From Deltaproteobacteria bacterium (GTDB taxonomy: Bacteria; Desulfobacterota; Desulfobacteria; Desulfobacterales; Desulfosarcinaceae), in the NCBI GenBank assembly GCA_020444075.1, contig JAHLLR010000032.1, positions 1 to 55,462 of the forward strand: a DNA stretch of 55,462 nucleotides. The letters are read 5' to 3'. The position numbers were made by a program, and so were the translations under genes. Position 1 is the stretch's first letter, and each line of letters starts with the position of its first letter. Below the pieces are notes generated by a model that was not told the DNA's origin, did no database searches, and worked only from the letters and a program-made list of their open reading frames with translations. Shown in pieces: positions 17,607 through 25,845 of this stretch.

Positions 17607-19946
17607 ATGGCCGACGTCCCCCCGAATTCCGATCCTCCGGGTAATGCCGACGACATCTTCAGGGACCGGTTCCGGGTCTTTCTGGAAGATGTGGCGGACG
17701 GGTTTTATGAGACCGATCTGAAGGGCAATTTCCGCTTTTTCAACAACGCCCTGTGCCGTATTTTCGGTTATACGGCTGCCGAGATCCAGGGACGGAACTT
17801 CAGCGAATTCATGGACGCCGAGAATGCCCTGTACGCCTTCACCCTCTTCAACCGGCTCTACGAGGCCGGTGAGATCCCGTCGGAAATCATCTGGAAAATC
17901 ATCCGAAAGGACGGCCAGGAGCGGATTCTCGAAATATCGGTCAGCCTCATTGTGGACCGGTCCGGCAAAAAGACCGGTTTTCAGGGCGTCGCCCGGGATG
18001 TCACCCAGAAAATAGCCGATCAGCAGGAGCTGGAAGCCTCCCAGCGACGCTCCCAGGAGCTTTTCCAGTCCAGCTACCGGGCTGAACAACGATACCGGGC
18101 CTTCCTGGAATTTTTACCCGATCCGGTTTTTGTTTTCAACATGGACAGTACGGTGTCCTACCTCAATCCTGCCTTCGAAAAAGTTTTCGGCTGGACCTTG
18201 AGCGAACTCGAAGGCAAGCGTATCCCCTTTGTCCCCGACAGCGAAAAGGACCGTACACGGGCTGGAATTAAAAAACTGTTCAGGGAGAAAGTGCTCCACG
18301 GTTTCGAAACCCGCCGGTTCACCAAGGACGGCCGGGTTCTGGACATCGTGGTCGACGGGGCCATCTTTTACGATGCCGAAGACAACCCGGCGGGCCAGGT
18401 CATCACCCTGCGCGACGTGACCGCCCGGAAACGGGCCGAGCAGATCAATCAGGCCCTTTTTCGCATTGCCCAGGCACTGTACCGCTTTCCCGGGCTGGAC
18501 CGCATGCTGGAGTATATCACCCGCCAGGTCCAGGAGCTGATCCGGGTTGCCGGGGCAATGGTCATCCTCATCGATGAGCAGGAACAGGAGTTCTACATCC
18601 CTGTGGCGGCTTATGAGGACGGCAAGACCGGCAGCAAGATGAAGGAGATCCGGTTCCCCATGGACAAGGGGGTGGCCGGGCACGTCTACCGGACCGGCGA
18701 GCCCCTGATCGTTTCCGATACGGCCAAGAGTCCGTATTTTTACGACCAGGTGGACAAACAGGCTCAATTCCACACGAAAAACATGCTGGACGTGCCCCTC
18801 CGCATACAGGAGCGGATGATCGGCGTCCTGTGTGCGGTGAACAAGACTGAAGGATCCTTTGACAGCGGCGACGTGGATCTTCTGGGAGCCGTGGCCAACC
18901 TGGTCGCCCTGCCCATTGAAAATGCCCGCATCAACGAGGCGCTTCAGCGGGCTTACGAAAATGTGCGCGGGCTCAACCGTGCCAAGGAGCAGGTGATCCA
19001 CCATCTTTCCCACGAACTGAAAACACCGCTGTCGGTGCTTTCCGCTTCACTGGGACTGCTGGAAAAGCGGTTTCCCGGAGGACCGGACAAGGCTCTGGAA
19101 AAGATCATGGCGCGGGCGCGGAGGAACCTCCAGCGGCTGCTGGACATGCAGTACGAAATCGGAGACATGCTCAGGGAGCAGGACTACCGGGCCCATGGCA
19201 TGCTCTCCTTTCTCCTGGAGGCCTGTCGTGACATGCTGGTTACCCTGGCCGAAGCCCAACCGGGCAGCACCCGGGCGCCGGAGGTGATCCAGCAGGCCAT
19301 TGACCGCGAGTTTGGTCGTGCCGAGATTCCCTGCACGGATATCGCCCTGGACCAGCTGGTGAAAAAACATCTGGAATTCCTGAAGCCACGATTTGCCCAC
19401 CGTCACATTCAGATGGAAGTCCGTCTGGAACCGGTGGCTCCGGTGCTGGTTCCTGCGGAAGTGATGGAAAAAATTGTGGAAGGACTGGTAAAAAATGCCA
19501 TCGAGAACACCCCGGACCAGGGATGCGTGACGGTGGTGGTGCGCACCGGGGAAAAAGGGCCTGTTTTCGAAGTGCGGGATACCGGGGTGGGGGTGACGGC
19601 GGAAAAACAGCAGATGATCTTCAACCACTATTTCGCCACCGGTGATGCCATGAATTATGCCTCCAAAGCGCCGTATGACTTCAATGCCGGCGGAAAGGGG
19701 TTCGATCTGCTGCGAATTTCCATTTTCTCCGAACGATACCGGTTTGATACGAAAATGATATCCCAGCGGTGTCGATATATCCCGTCCGACAGGGACCTGT
19801 GTCCGGGCGCCATTGATCGATGCGGCCATTGCAGCGACCAGGCGGACTGTGAGGCTTCGGGGGGTACCACCATGCAGATCCAATTTTTGCCTTCAAATCA
19901 GGTCGATCTGGCGTGTCGCTTGGGGGATGACCCAAAAAACAAATAA
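17607..19946 (+). CDS. PAS-PAS-GAF histidine kinase with C-terminal cysteine cluster
   Basis: A 779-residue soluble kinase. PAS 1 covers about residues 20-135 and PAS 2 about 155-275. A GAF domain (about 285-445) contains FPMDKGVAGHVYRTGEPLI. HisKA has H469 in HLSHELKTPL, and the ATPase has N-box VKNAIEN and G1 DTGVGV. After the G2 region (GGKGFDLLR, about 690) a cysteine-rich insertion follows: C722, C732, C739, C742 and C748, spaced C-x9-C-x6-C-x2-C-x5-C, with CGHCSDQADC at its core. Such a cluster is unusual in a kinase ATPase domain and suggests a metal or Fe-S site, or thiol redox sensing. It has no receiver of its own. Confidence 0.88.
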   Translation: MADVPPNSDPPGNADDIFRDRFRVFLEDVADGFYETDLKGNFRFFNNALCRIFGYTAAEIQGRNFSEFMDAENALYAFTLFNRLYEAGEIPSEIIWKIIRKDGQERILEISVSLIVDRSGKKTGFQGVARDVTQKIADQQELEASQRRSQELFQSSYRAEQRYRAFLEFLPDPVFVFNMDSTVSYLNPAFEKVFGWTLSELEGKRIPFVPDSEKDRTRAGIKKLFREKVLHGFETRRFTKDGRVLDIVVDGAIFYDAEDNPAGQVITLRDVTARKRAEQINQALFRIAQALYRFPGLDRMLEYITRQVQELIRVAGAMVILIDEQEQEFYIPVAAYEDGKTGSKMKEIRFPMDKGVAGHVYRTGEPLIVSDTAKSPYFYDQVDKQAQFHTKNMLDVPLRIQERMIGVLCAVNKTEGSFDSGDVDLLGAVANLVALPIENARINEALQRAYENVRGLNRAKEQVIHHLSHELKTPLSVLSASLGLLEKRFPGGPDKALEKIMARARRNLQRLLDMQYEIGDMLREQDYRAHGMLSFLLEACRDMLVTLAEAQPGSTRAPEVIQQAIDREFGRAEIPCTDIALDQLVKKHLEFLKPRFAHRHIQMEVRLEPVAPVLVPAEVMEKIVEGLVKNAIENTPDQGCVTVVVRTGEKGPVFEVRDTGVGVTAEKQQMIFNHYFATGDAMNYASKAPYDFNAGGKGFDLLRISIFSERYRFDTKMISQRCRYIPSDRDLCPGAIDRCGHCSDQADCEASGGTTMQIQFLPSNQVDLACRLGDDPKNK

Positions 19947-19981
19947 TTGAGATAACGCTGCAATTATCACAACCGTGAATT

Positions 19982-20794
19982 ATGACTGAAGAATCAATTG
20001 AAAAAGAGAGCCGTATGGGAGGGGCCGCCGACGGGGAGTTTTTTCGCGACATCAATGTGGAATTCCTCATCCACGAACTCAAGGACCCCCTATCGGTCAT
20101 CGAAACCGCCGTTCGCATGCTGCTGGAAAAGCCCGATAAATACGGTCTGCTGACGAATCGTCAGGAGAAGACCCTGAAACGGGCCCTGCGCAATTCAAAA
20201 AAAGCGCGCAGCCTGCTCGCCGATCTTCTGGAGGTGGGCCGGTCCGATGCCGGATGCTTTCAATGCGGCCGGTTCGATCCGGTTTCAGCGGTCGACGAGG
20301 TGCTCATGGAAGCGCTGGAAGCATCCGATGCCGGCCTTTGGGAAACGCTTCAGGAACTCGGGCCAGGTGCGGATCGGACGGCTGTTTTGGGACAACAGGG
20401 TATCTGTTTCACCTGTTCCGATAACGCCCGCTGTGTGCCGCTGTGCCAGGATGAGGCCAAATTCAGGCAGATCGTGGGCAATCTCATCAAAAACGGTCTC
20501 CAGCACCGGCGCCAACGGTTGGAAGTCAAAATGGACTGCCGGAAAGACCAGTTGGTTATCGACGTGCTCGACGACGGTCCAGGGGTCGAAAAAGAGAACC
20601 GGGAGTTGATCTTCAAGCGATATACCCGACTCCAGGCATGCGTGATGTTATCCCGGACCGGTCACGGTCTGGGCCTGGCCGGTGCACGGATTCTGGCCCG
20701 CCACCTGGGCGGGGACATCACCGTGAGAAGCCATCCGGGCGCTGGCGCCGCCTTTTGTCTCACGCTCCCCCTGAAGCTTGATAGGACCTTTTAA
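19982..20794 (+). CDS. Short histidine kinase with cysteine motifs
   Basis: A 270-residue kinase core without a sensor domain. H31 lies in FLIHELKDPLSVI, and an ATPase occupies the C-terminal half (NLIKNGLQHR, DDGPGVEKENRELIF, GHGLGLAGARI). Between the helices lie two cysteine groups: C92-x2-C95 and C142-x2-C145-x5-C151-x3-C155. The second contains CFTCSDNARC, which matches CGHCSDQADC of the preceding kinase as CxxCSDxAxC. The cysteines in both proteins suggest a shared cofactor or heterodimer. It begins 35 nt after the larger kinase. Confidence 0.85.
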   Translation: MTEESIEKESRMGGAADGEFFRDINVEFLIHELKDPLSVIETAVRMLLEKPDKYGLLTNRQEKTLKRALRNSKKARSLLADLLEVGRSDAGCFQCGRFDPVSAVDEVLMEALEASDAGLWETLQELGPGADRTAVLGQQGICFTCSDNARCVPLCQDEAKFRQIVGNLIKNGLQHRRQRLEVKMDCRKDQLVIDVLDDGPGVEKENRELIFKRYTRLQACVMLSRTGHGLGLAGARILARHLGGDITVRSHPGAGAAFCLTLPLKLDRTF

Positions 20795-20862
20795 ATCCTT
20801 TACCTTGAATCCAGCATTGGGTTATAAACCGTATCAACCGTTAGGAAAAGAAAGGAACCCCC

Positions 20863-21420
20863 ATGGCGGAGAATAAAGCCCATCTGAAGGGCAAACGTAT
20901 TCTGGCGGTGGATGACGAAGCGGACATTCTGGAAACCATCGAAGATATTCTGGATATGGCGGACGTGGAGGTCGCCCGGGATTATGCAACGGCATCGGAG
21001 AAGATTCGAACCGCCCGGTACGACCTGGCCATTTTAGATATTATGGGAGTCAACGGTCTGGCACTATTGGATGAGACGGTGGCCAGGGGAATCCCCACGG
21101 TGATGCTTACCGCCCATGCCGTCAACCCGGAAACGCTCATGTCGTCCATCCGCAAGGGGGCGATCTCTTACCTGCCCAAAGAGACCCTTGCCGAACTGGA
21201 TGACCTTTTAGAGGATCTGCTGGCCGCGCAAGCCGCGGGCAAGCCGCCCTGGAAGCTGCTTTTCGACCGGCTGGGGACTTATTTCGATGAGCGTTTCGGA
21301 ACGGACTGGAAGGCGAAAGACAAAACCTTCTGGTCCGATTTTTCCCGCAACTGGGAGGTGGGCAGGGGAATTCAGGAACGCCTGAAGCACGACAAGCGGC
21401 TTTTGGATAAGGGGATATGA
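20863..21420 (+). CDS. Single-receiver response regulator with helical tail
   Basis: A 185-residue protein. The receiver occupies residues 11-125 with D17/D18, phospho-acceptor D59 (AILDIMGVNG), T83 and K106 (YLPKE). The remaining 60 residues are charged and probably helical (WKLLFDRLGTYFDERFG) and show no DNA-binding or enzymatic motif. It is likely the output partner of the two cysteine-motif kinases, acting by protein contact. AAAGGAACCCCC precedes the ATG; the gap to the upstream kinase is 68 nt. Confidence 0.87.
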   Translation: MAENKAHLKGKRILAVDDEADILETIEDILDMADVEVARDYATASEKIRTARYDLAILDIMGVNGLALLDETVARGIPTVMLTAHAVNPETLMSSIRKGAISYLPKETLAELDDLLEDLLAAQAAGKPPWKLLFDRLGTYFDERFGTDWKAKDKTFWSDFSRNWEVGRGIQERLKHDKRLLDKGI

Positions 21421-21430
21421 GGACAACCGC

Positions 21431-21476
21431 CGGAGGTCGGAGGACCGATTTTTGACGACCCGGTTTCTGACCTCCG
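21431..21476. terminator. Convergent hairpin made of GGAGGTC units
   Basis: CGGAGGTC (21431-21438) pairs perfectly with GACCTCCG (21469-21476), and the stem extends inward with wobble pairs. It lies between the response regulator and the convergent ureohydrolase, where a bidirectional terminator is expected. Its arms use the same GGAGGTC word as the tract at 16522-16606. Confidence 0.45.
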
Positions 21477-21509
21477 TCTCTTATCCTTTTGGTAAATTAT
21501 ATCCGTTCA

Positions 21510-22352
21510 TCACCCTTGCTTCAGCATCATTCCGGCAATTTCTTTCAAGAACTTGGCGGCCACCGCCGCGGTCATGCCGTTCACATCCCGATCCGGATTA
21601 ACTTCCACGATATCCGCTCCCACGATGGGGCACTGAATGGATTGAATCAGCCGGAGGACCTTGCGCGTGGACATTCCGCCGGGTTCATGGTGGGATACGC
21701 CCGGCGCGTAGGCCGGGTCCAGGACATCCATGTCCAGCGAGAGGTAGAGCGGCCCTTCCAACGCGATGGGGTTTTTGGACCGGTAATCTTTCATCTCGAT
21801 GCAGGTTACCCCGAATCTATTCACCTGCCTGCGCTGTTCATCGTTCATGCCGCGGACGCCAACCTGGACGAGCCGTTTCACGCGTCCGGTTTCCATGATT
21901 CGGGCAAAAGGACAGGCGTGGGAAAATCGGCTGCCATTGTAACTGTCGTAGATATCCGGATGGGCATCCAGATGCAACAGGGTCAGATCGTCATAGGTGT
22001 CGGTCAACGCGTGCACCACCGGATAGGAAATGGCGTGGTCCCCGCCCAGAACCAGGATTCGGGCTTTTTGCGCGGTCAGCCGCCCGATTGCGCTCTTGAT
22101 GGCGGCAATGGCATCCTCCCCACCGGGAAGCCGCAAATCTCCCAGGTCACGAAACTTCGGGTGCGTTTCCAGATTGACCCCGTTTTCGGCAAACAGGTTG
22201 GAGGCACCGTTATGTAGCGTCTGGCGGATTACCGAAGGGGCTTTGGCAGGCCCTCGCAAAAAGCTGGAGTACTCGTCAAAGGGGATACCGATCAGGGCCA
22301 CCGTATCCGTCATCAGTTCAGTGTTGAGAAGGTTCTCCGGGTTGTCGATCAT
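21510..22352 (-). CDS. Ureohydrolase (agmatinase/arginase family)
   Basis: A 280-residue binuclear manganese hydrolase. The metal ligands are visible in GGDHAIS, HLDAHPD and SLDMDVLDPAYAPG, followed by HEPGGMS. The family hydrolyses guanidino compounds such as agmatine, arginine or guanidinobutyrate to urea. Substrate cannot be decided from the motifs, though the length and HEPGGMS fit the agmatinase branch. The frame continues to a TTG at 22406, but ATG 22350-22352 has AAAGGA upstream. It is the last gene of a minus-strand operon. Confidence 0.88.
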   Translation of the reverse strand: MIDNPENLLNTELMTDTVALIGIPFDEYSSFLRGPAKAPSVIRQTLHNGASNLFAENGVNLETHPKFRDLGDLRLPGGEDAIAAIKSAIGRLTAQKARILVLGGDHAISYPVVHALTDTYDDLTLLHLDAHPDIYDSYNGSRFSHACPFARIMETGRVKRLVQVGVRGMNDEQRRQVNRFGVTCIEMKDYRSKNPIALEGPLYLSLDMDVLDPAYAPGVSHHEPGGMSTRKVLRLIQSIQCPIVGADIVEVNPDRDVNGMTAAVAAKFLKEIAGMMLKQG

Positions 22353-22402
22353 AAAAAGGATATCCTTTGTGGGTTGATGTGTTTTTGATGAATCCGTCAA
22401 TT

Positions 22403-22891
22403 TCAATCACGGGCCGGCACATCCATTACCGTGGCCGGGTGACCGGTGGCGTCGAGAAACTTGCGGACATTGTCCAGGGAAATTACCAGGGTGGCCGTGT
22501 TGACCAACGGGTGACATTGGAGGGCGTCAGCCTCCCAAATGGATTTGTCCACAATGACACGGACCTGACGGGTGCCGTCGTTCATCACGCCGAGTAGGGT
22601 CACCGCGCCGGGCTCGAGTTCCAAGTGCTTTTGCAGGCGGTCCGCCGAGGCAAACCTGAGCTTTTTGACCGCCAGGGCCTCCCCGAATGACTTCAGGTCC
22701 ACCGATTTCTCATCGGGAACAGTCACGAGAAAGTGCTGTTTGCCCTTGTTGTCGCAGATGAACAGGTTTTTGGTCTTCCGGCCGGGGAGTTTCGGAACCA
22801 GACGGTTCACATCTTCGCAGGTGAAGACCGGGGGATGGTCGTACCGTTCGTATTCGATGCCGTGGGTGTCAAGAAAATGGTAGATTTCCAT
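22403..22891 (-). CDS. YbaK/ProX-type aminoacyl-tRNA deacylase
   Basis: A 162-residue single-domain protein of the prolyl-tRNA editing superfamily. It shows IEYERYDHPPVFTCEDV near the N-terminus, KNLFICDNKGKQHFLVTV with the conserved lysine, and LELEPGAVTLLGVMND, all typical of the ProXp-ala (PrdX) branch that clears Ala-tRNA(Pro). It is a trans-acting editing factor because no synthetase domain is present. AAGGAAAGGAATCC precedes the ATG. The HAD gene lies 13 nt upstream on the same strand. Confidence 0.88.
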   Translation of the reverse strand: MEIYHFLDTHGIEYERYDHPPVFTCEDVNRLVPKLPGRKTKNLFICDNKGKQHFLVTVPDEKSVDLKSFGEALAVKKLRFASADRLQKHLELEPGAVTLLGVMNDGTRQVRVIVDKSIWEADALQCHPLVNTATLVISLDNVRKFLDATGHPATVMDVPARD

Positions 22892-22904
22892 GGATTCCTT
22901 TCCT

Positions 22905-23603
22905 TCAGGGTTTATTTTTCGTCCACCTCAATATCGTGACGCGGTCATCGAGGGCCGCTTTTGTCCGTAAAATCGTATTTTTGCCGGGATTGATCAGAAA
23001 CCGGTGGCGGCAGTGGGCCAGCAGGGGGATGTCGGTTGCACTGTCCGAATAGCCATAAGCCCAGTTGTCGTTCAGCACCCCCAGTTCCTTGGCCCGCTTG
23101 ATTTTGGCGGACCCCATGCAGTAGCTGCGGTAAATGAGTCCACCCAGAAAGGGGACCATCGGTGAACCGATGATTTCGATATCTCTCTCTAAAACGGGTT
23201 GGGCAACCTGTCTGACCAGTTCCTGCGGAGAGCCGGAAATGATCAGCAGCCGGTGGCCTAACCGGCGGTGAGCCGCCAGGGCGTGCAACCCTTCATCGTA
23301 GAACCGGGCGTTTATGGGGGGCGACCCTACACGGGGCGCAAAGGAGCCGAAAACATTCCGCGGTGTTTTGCCGTGAAGGGGGAAGGTCGCGATCCACATC
23401 ATCATGCTCATGGCGATGATTCGGGTTTGTCGAATCAGGAAAAACGGCAGCAGTAACGGCGTGAGCATGCCGGCCACCATTTGCCTGACCTTGCTGGCTT
23501 TGATGGCGATGCTGAGAAAATGATAAGCCACATCGCGGTCGATGAGGGTTTTGTCGAAATCGAAAACGGCTGTGGAACGGCTGTGGGCGGTGATGTCGCT
23601 CAC
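22905..23603 (-). CDS. HAD superfamily IB phosphatase (SerB-like)
   Basis: A 232-residue HAD hydrolase. Motif I is VFDFDKTLIDRD, motif II ISGSPQE, motif III has a lysine near GSAKIKRAKEL, and motif IV is GYSDSATDIPLL. A helical cap lies between motifs I and II. These features fit subfamily IB, which includes phosphoserine and lipid head-group phosphatases. A hydrophobic stretch (MLTPLLLPFFLI) suggests a membrane-near substrate. It starts with GTG at 23601-23603, whose GTGA overlaps the stop of the upstream hydrolase gene. Confidence 0.85.
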   Translation of the reverse strand: MSDITAHSRSTAVFDFDKTLIDRDVAYHFLSIAIKASKVRQMVAGMLTPLLLPFFLIRQTRIIAMSMMMWIATFPLHGKTPRNVFGSFAPRVGSPPINARFYDEGLHALAAHRRLGHRLLIISGSPQELVRQVAQPVLERDIEIIGSPMVPFLGGLIYRSYCMGSAKIKRAKELGVLNDNWAYGYSDSATDIPLLAHCRHRFLINPGKNTILRTKAALDDRVTILRWTKNKP

Positions 23604-24373
23604 CGGTCCAAGGTCTCCAGAAAACGCGAAATGGCGGCGTTGACTGCCTCGGGCTGTTCAATGGGCGACATGTGACCGGAGCTGTCGATGCTGTCGTGCC
23701 TCGCACCATCGATGTTTGCCGTCATCCAGTTGGCGTATTTGACCGGGGTCAATGTGTCGTGGACGGCACTGAGAACGAGCACCGGCACGTTGATATGCGA
23801 CACCTGGTCAGTCACGTCGAAGGCGTCGCAGGCGCGGAAATCATTGGCCGTGACCACCGGACCGGCGGTCGTGCAGGCCAGCACTTTCCGGCAGACCTCT
23901 TCGTTGGCTTGATTGACCCTGGCCACTGCAAAGTCGATCAGGGACTTCTGGTGGGCGTCGAAGTTTCGTTCGATGGTTTCGATAATGACCGGCAGCACCT
24001 TGAGCCGGGCGCCGGTATTGGCCAGGATGCCTGCCTTGAGACGATCACTGTGATTAATCAACAGGTCAAGGGCGATGGCGCCCCCCAGACTCAACCCGCA
24101 GGGAATGGGGGCGGGGGCGTTGACGGCATCGATGAAGTCCATGACCGAGCGGGCATAGTCCGGCACCGTCCGGAATCCATCTCCGCCGCTGTTGCCGTGT
24201 CCTGGCAGATCCACGGCAATGGTGTTGGCGACATCGGTCAGGCCGTCGACCTGGGCCTGCCAGAAACTGCCCTGCTGGCCGGAGCCGTGGATGAACACCA
24301 GTGTCGGCCGATCCGGGACAAGGGGCCAGTGACCGGCAAGAAAAGCAATTCCGTTTTGTCTGCGTGCAATCAT
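23600..24373 (-). CDS. Alpha/beta hydrolase
   Basis: A 257-residue cytoplasmic alpha/beta hydrolase. It has LVFIHGSGQQGSFW at the oxyanion strand, DLPGHGNS, the nucleophile elbow GLSLGG, an acid in SAVHDTLTP and a final histidine in SSGHMSPIEQP. It resembles esterases and C-C hydrolases of aromatic degradation, but the substrate cannot be named. It is first in the operon leading through the HAD phosphatase and deacylase to the ureohydrolase. Confidence 0.83.
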   Translation of the reverse strand: MIARRQNGIAFLAGHWPLVPDRPTLVFIHGSGQQGSFWQAQVDGLTDVANTIAVDLPGHGNSGGDGFRTVPDYARSVMDFIDAVNAPAPIPCGLSLGGAIALDLLINHSDRLKAGILANTGARLKVLPVIIETIERNFDAHQKSLIDFAVARVNQANEEVCRKVLACTTAGPVVTANDFRACDAFDVTDQVSHINVPVLVLSAVHDTLTPVKYANWMTANIDGARHDSIDSSGHMSPIEQPEAVNAAISRFLETLDR

Positions 24374-24927
24374 GTTTCCCGCTTTCCTGTAAGGTGTAGA
24401 AAAACTGTTGGGCCTGCCTTCACAGCGTTTTTCGCTGGATCAACAAGCATATCGATTAAATTGGAGACGGCGCCTTCACTCCGAACGTTGGCCTCATCTT
24501 GCCTGCGCTCAGGACGTTTGCGGTCAACCCTGCTGAACCGCGATAGCGAGCGCATTCCCGTCTTTTTGCCGCGGGGAGGATTCAATCCTTTTGCATGTGG
24601 GGCAAATGGGCCGAACCCCTCTTTTACCCCCAAACCGGCAAACGGTTCAATGATTTTTCTGAACCGATATATTTAAACTGCCTTGCTGAACGGGGGCCGA
24701 TCATCGCCATTCGATCGTAGGTTCCGGTTTACGGAACCGATACTGTCCATGGACCTGCCGGCAAACCATGTTTGCCGCCAATCGATCCGGCAAGGTTGGA
24801 TAATTCGAAAATTTTTGTTGACCGGGTCTCGTAATTAGATTAGTGATCAAATATCGAACGGTGCTCGACATGCAGCTTGATTCTGCTTTCAACCATCTAT
24901 GCATCATTCCAACGATCAGGAGGGAAC
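24374..24927. other. 554-base intergenic region
   Basis: This gap separates divergent genes. An 87-codon minus-strand frame (24633-24370) overlaps the hydrolase start by ATGA, but its product is very basic, resembles no family and lacks a ribosome site, so I do not call it. Its sequence ends in a TTTTTCTACACC motif similar to TTTTTCGACACC at 36190-36210, hinting at a diverged dispersed repeat. A TTGACC at 24818-24823 has no well-spaced -10. The last bases hold the AGGAGGG ribosome site of the next gene. Confidence 0.4.
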
Positions 24928-25764
24928 ATGGAAAACATGCTTACCGGGAAAACCGCTGTGGTGACCGGCTCCGGCAAACGTTCCGGTATCGGTTATGCCG
25001 TTGCACGTAAACTGGCTGCCGAAGGGGCCAATGTGGTGATCGCCGACCTGGGGGTGAGTGCGGATCCGGATTTGATGATTAAGACCGGGGATGAAAGTGA
25101 AATGGCTGATATTGCAAGTGAAATCGCTCAAACCCACCGTGTCGACACCATGGCCGTCAATCTGGACGTCACCAGCCCGGAAAGTATCTCCCGGATGGTG
25201 AAAGCCATCGCCGAGCGGTTCGGAAAAATCCATATTCTGGTGAACAACGCAGGCGCCTCCTTTGGCGTGCCCAATGCCGTGCATACCTATGATGAAACCG
25301 CCTGGATGAAGACCATTGACGTGAACCTTCACGGCGTTTTCCGAGTCAGCCGGGGATTGCTTCCACTGATGATCCTGGAGGGGGGCGTCATCATTAACAC
25401 GGCCTCCCGCGCCGGCAAGGTGCCGGCCCTGTTCAACGGTGCTTACGCCGTGGCCAAAGCCGGCGTGATCATGCTCACCAAAGTCATGGCCGCTGAATTG
25501 GCCGGCAACGGTGTGCGGGTTAACGCCATCTGTCCCGGACAGATTGCCACGGACCTGGAAAAATGGCGCTTTGGCTTGGAGGCCCAGTTCTTCGGTTCAA
25601 CTATAGAAGAAAGGGAGAAAGAGATGTGCAAGACCATTCCCCTGGGCCGCATCGGCAAACCCGATGAGGTGGCGGACCTGGTCGTCTTTCTGGCTTCGGA
25701 CCGGGCTTCCTATATGACCGGGCAGGCCATCAATATTACCGGCGGGCAGTTGATGGAGTTGTAG
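24928..25764 (+). CDS. Short-chain dehydrogenase/reductase, FabG-like
   Basis: A 278-residue NAD(P)-dependent SDR. The cofactor motif TGSGKRSGIG, NNAG in ILVNNAGASFG, a serine in NTASRAG and the active-site YAVAK are present, and the C-terminus ends as in FabG proteins (SYMTGQAINITGGQ). The hydroxy or oxo substrate is unknown. AGGAGGG before ATG 24928 fixes the start; the open frame begins 17 codons earlier. It heads a row of four genes that looks like a catabolic operon. Confidence 0.88.
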   Translation: MENMLTGKTAVVTGSGKRSGIGYAVARKLAAEGANVVIADLGVSADPDLMIKTGDESEMADIASEIAQTHRVDTMAVNLDVTSPESISRMVKAIAERFGKIHILVNNAGASFGVPNAVHTYDETAWMKTIDVNLHGVFRVSRGLLPLMILEGGVIINTASRAGKVPALFNGAYAVAKAGVIMLTKVMAAELAGNGVRVNAICPGQIATDLEKWRFGLEAQFFGSTIEEREKEMCKTIPLGRIGKPDEVADLVVFLASDRASYMTGQAINITGGQLMEL

Positions 25765-25845
25765 GCGGGCTGCCGGATACCGGTCGAACGCATCGACATC
25801 CACCATCGTCAATCGATCACCTAATCATTGCAAGGAGAATCCCAT

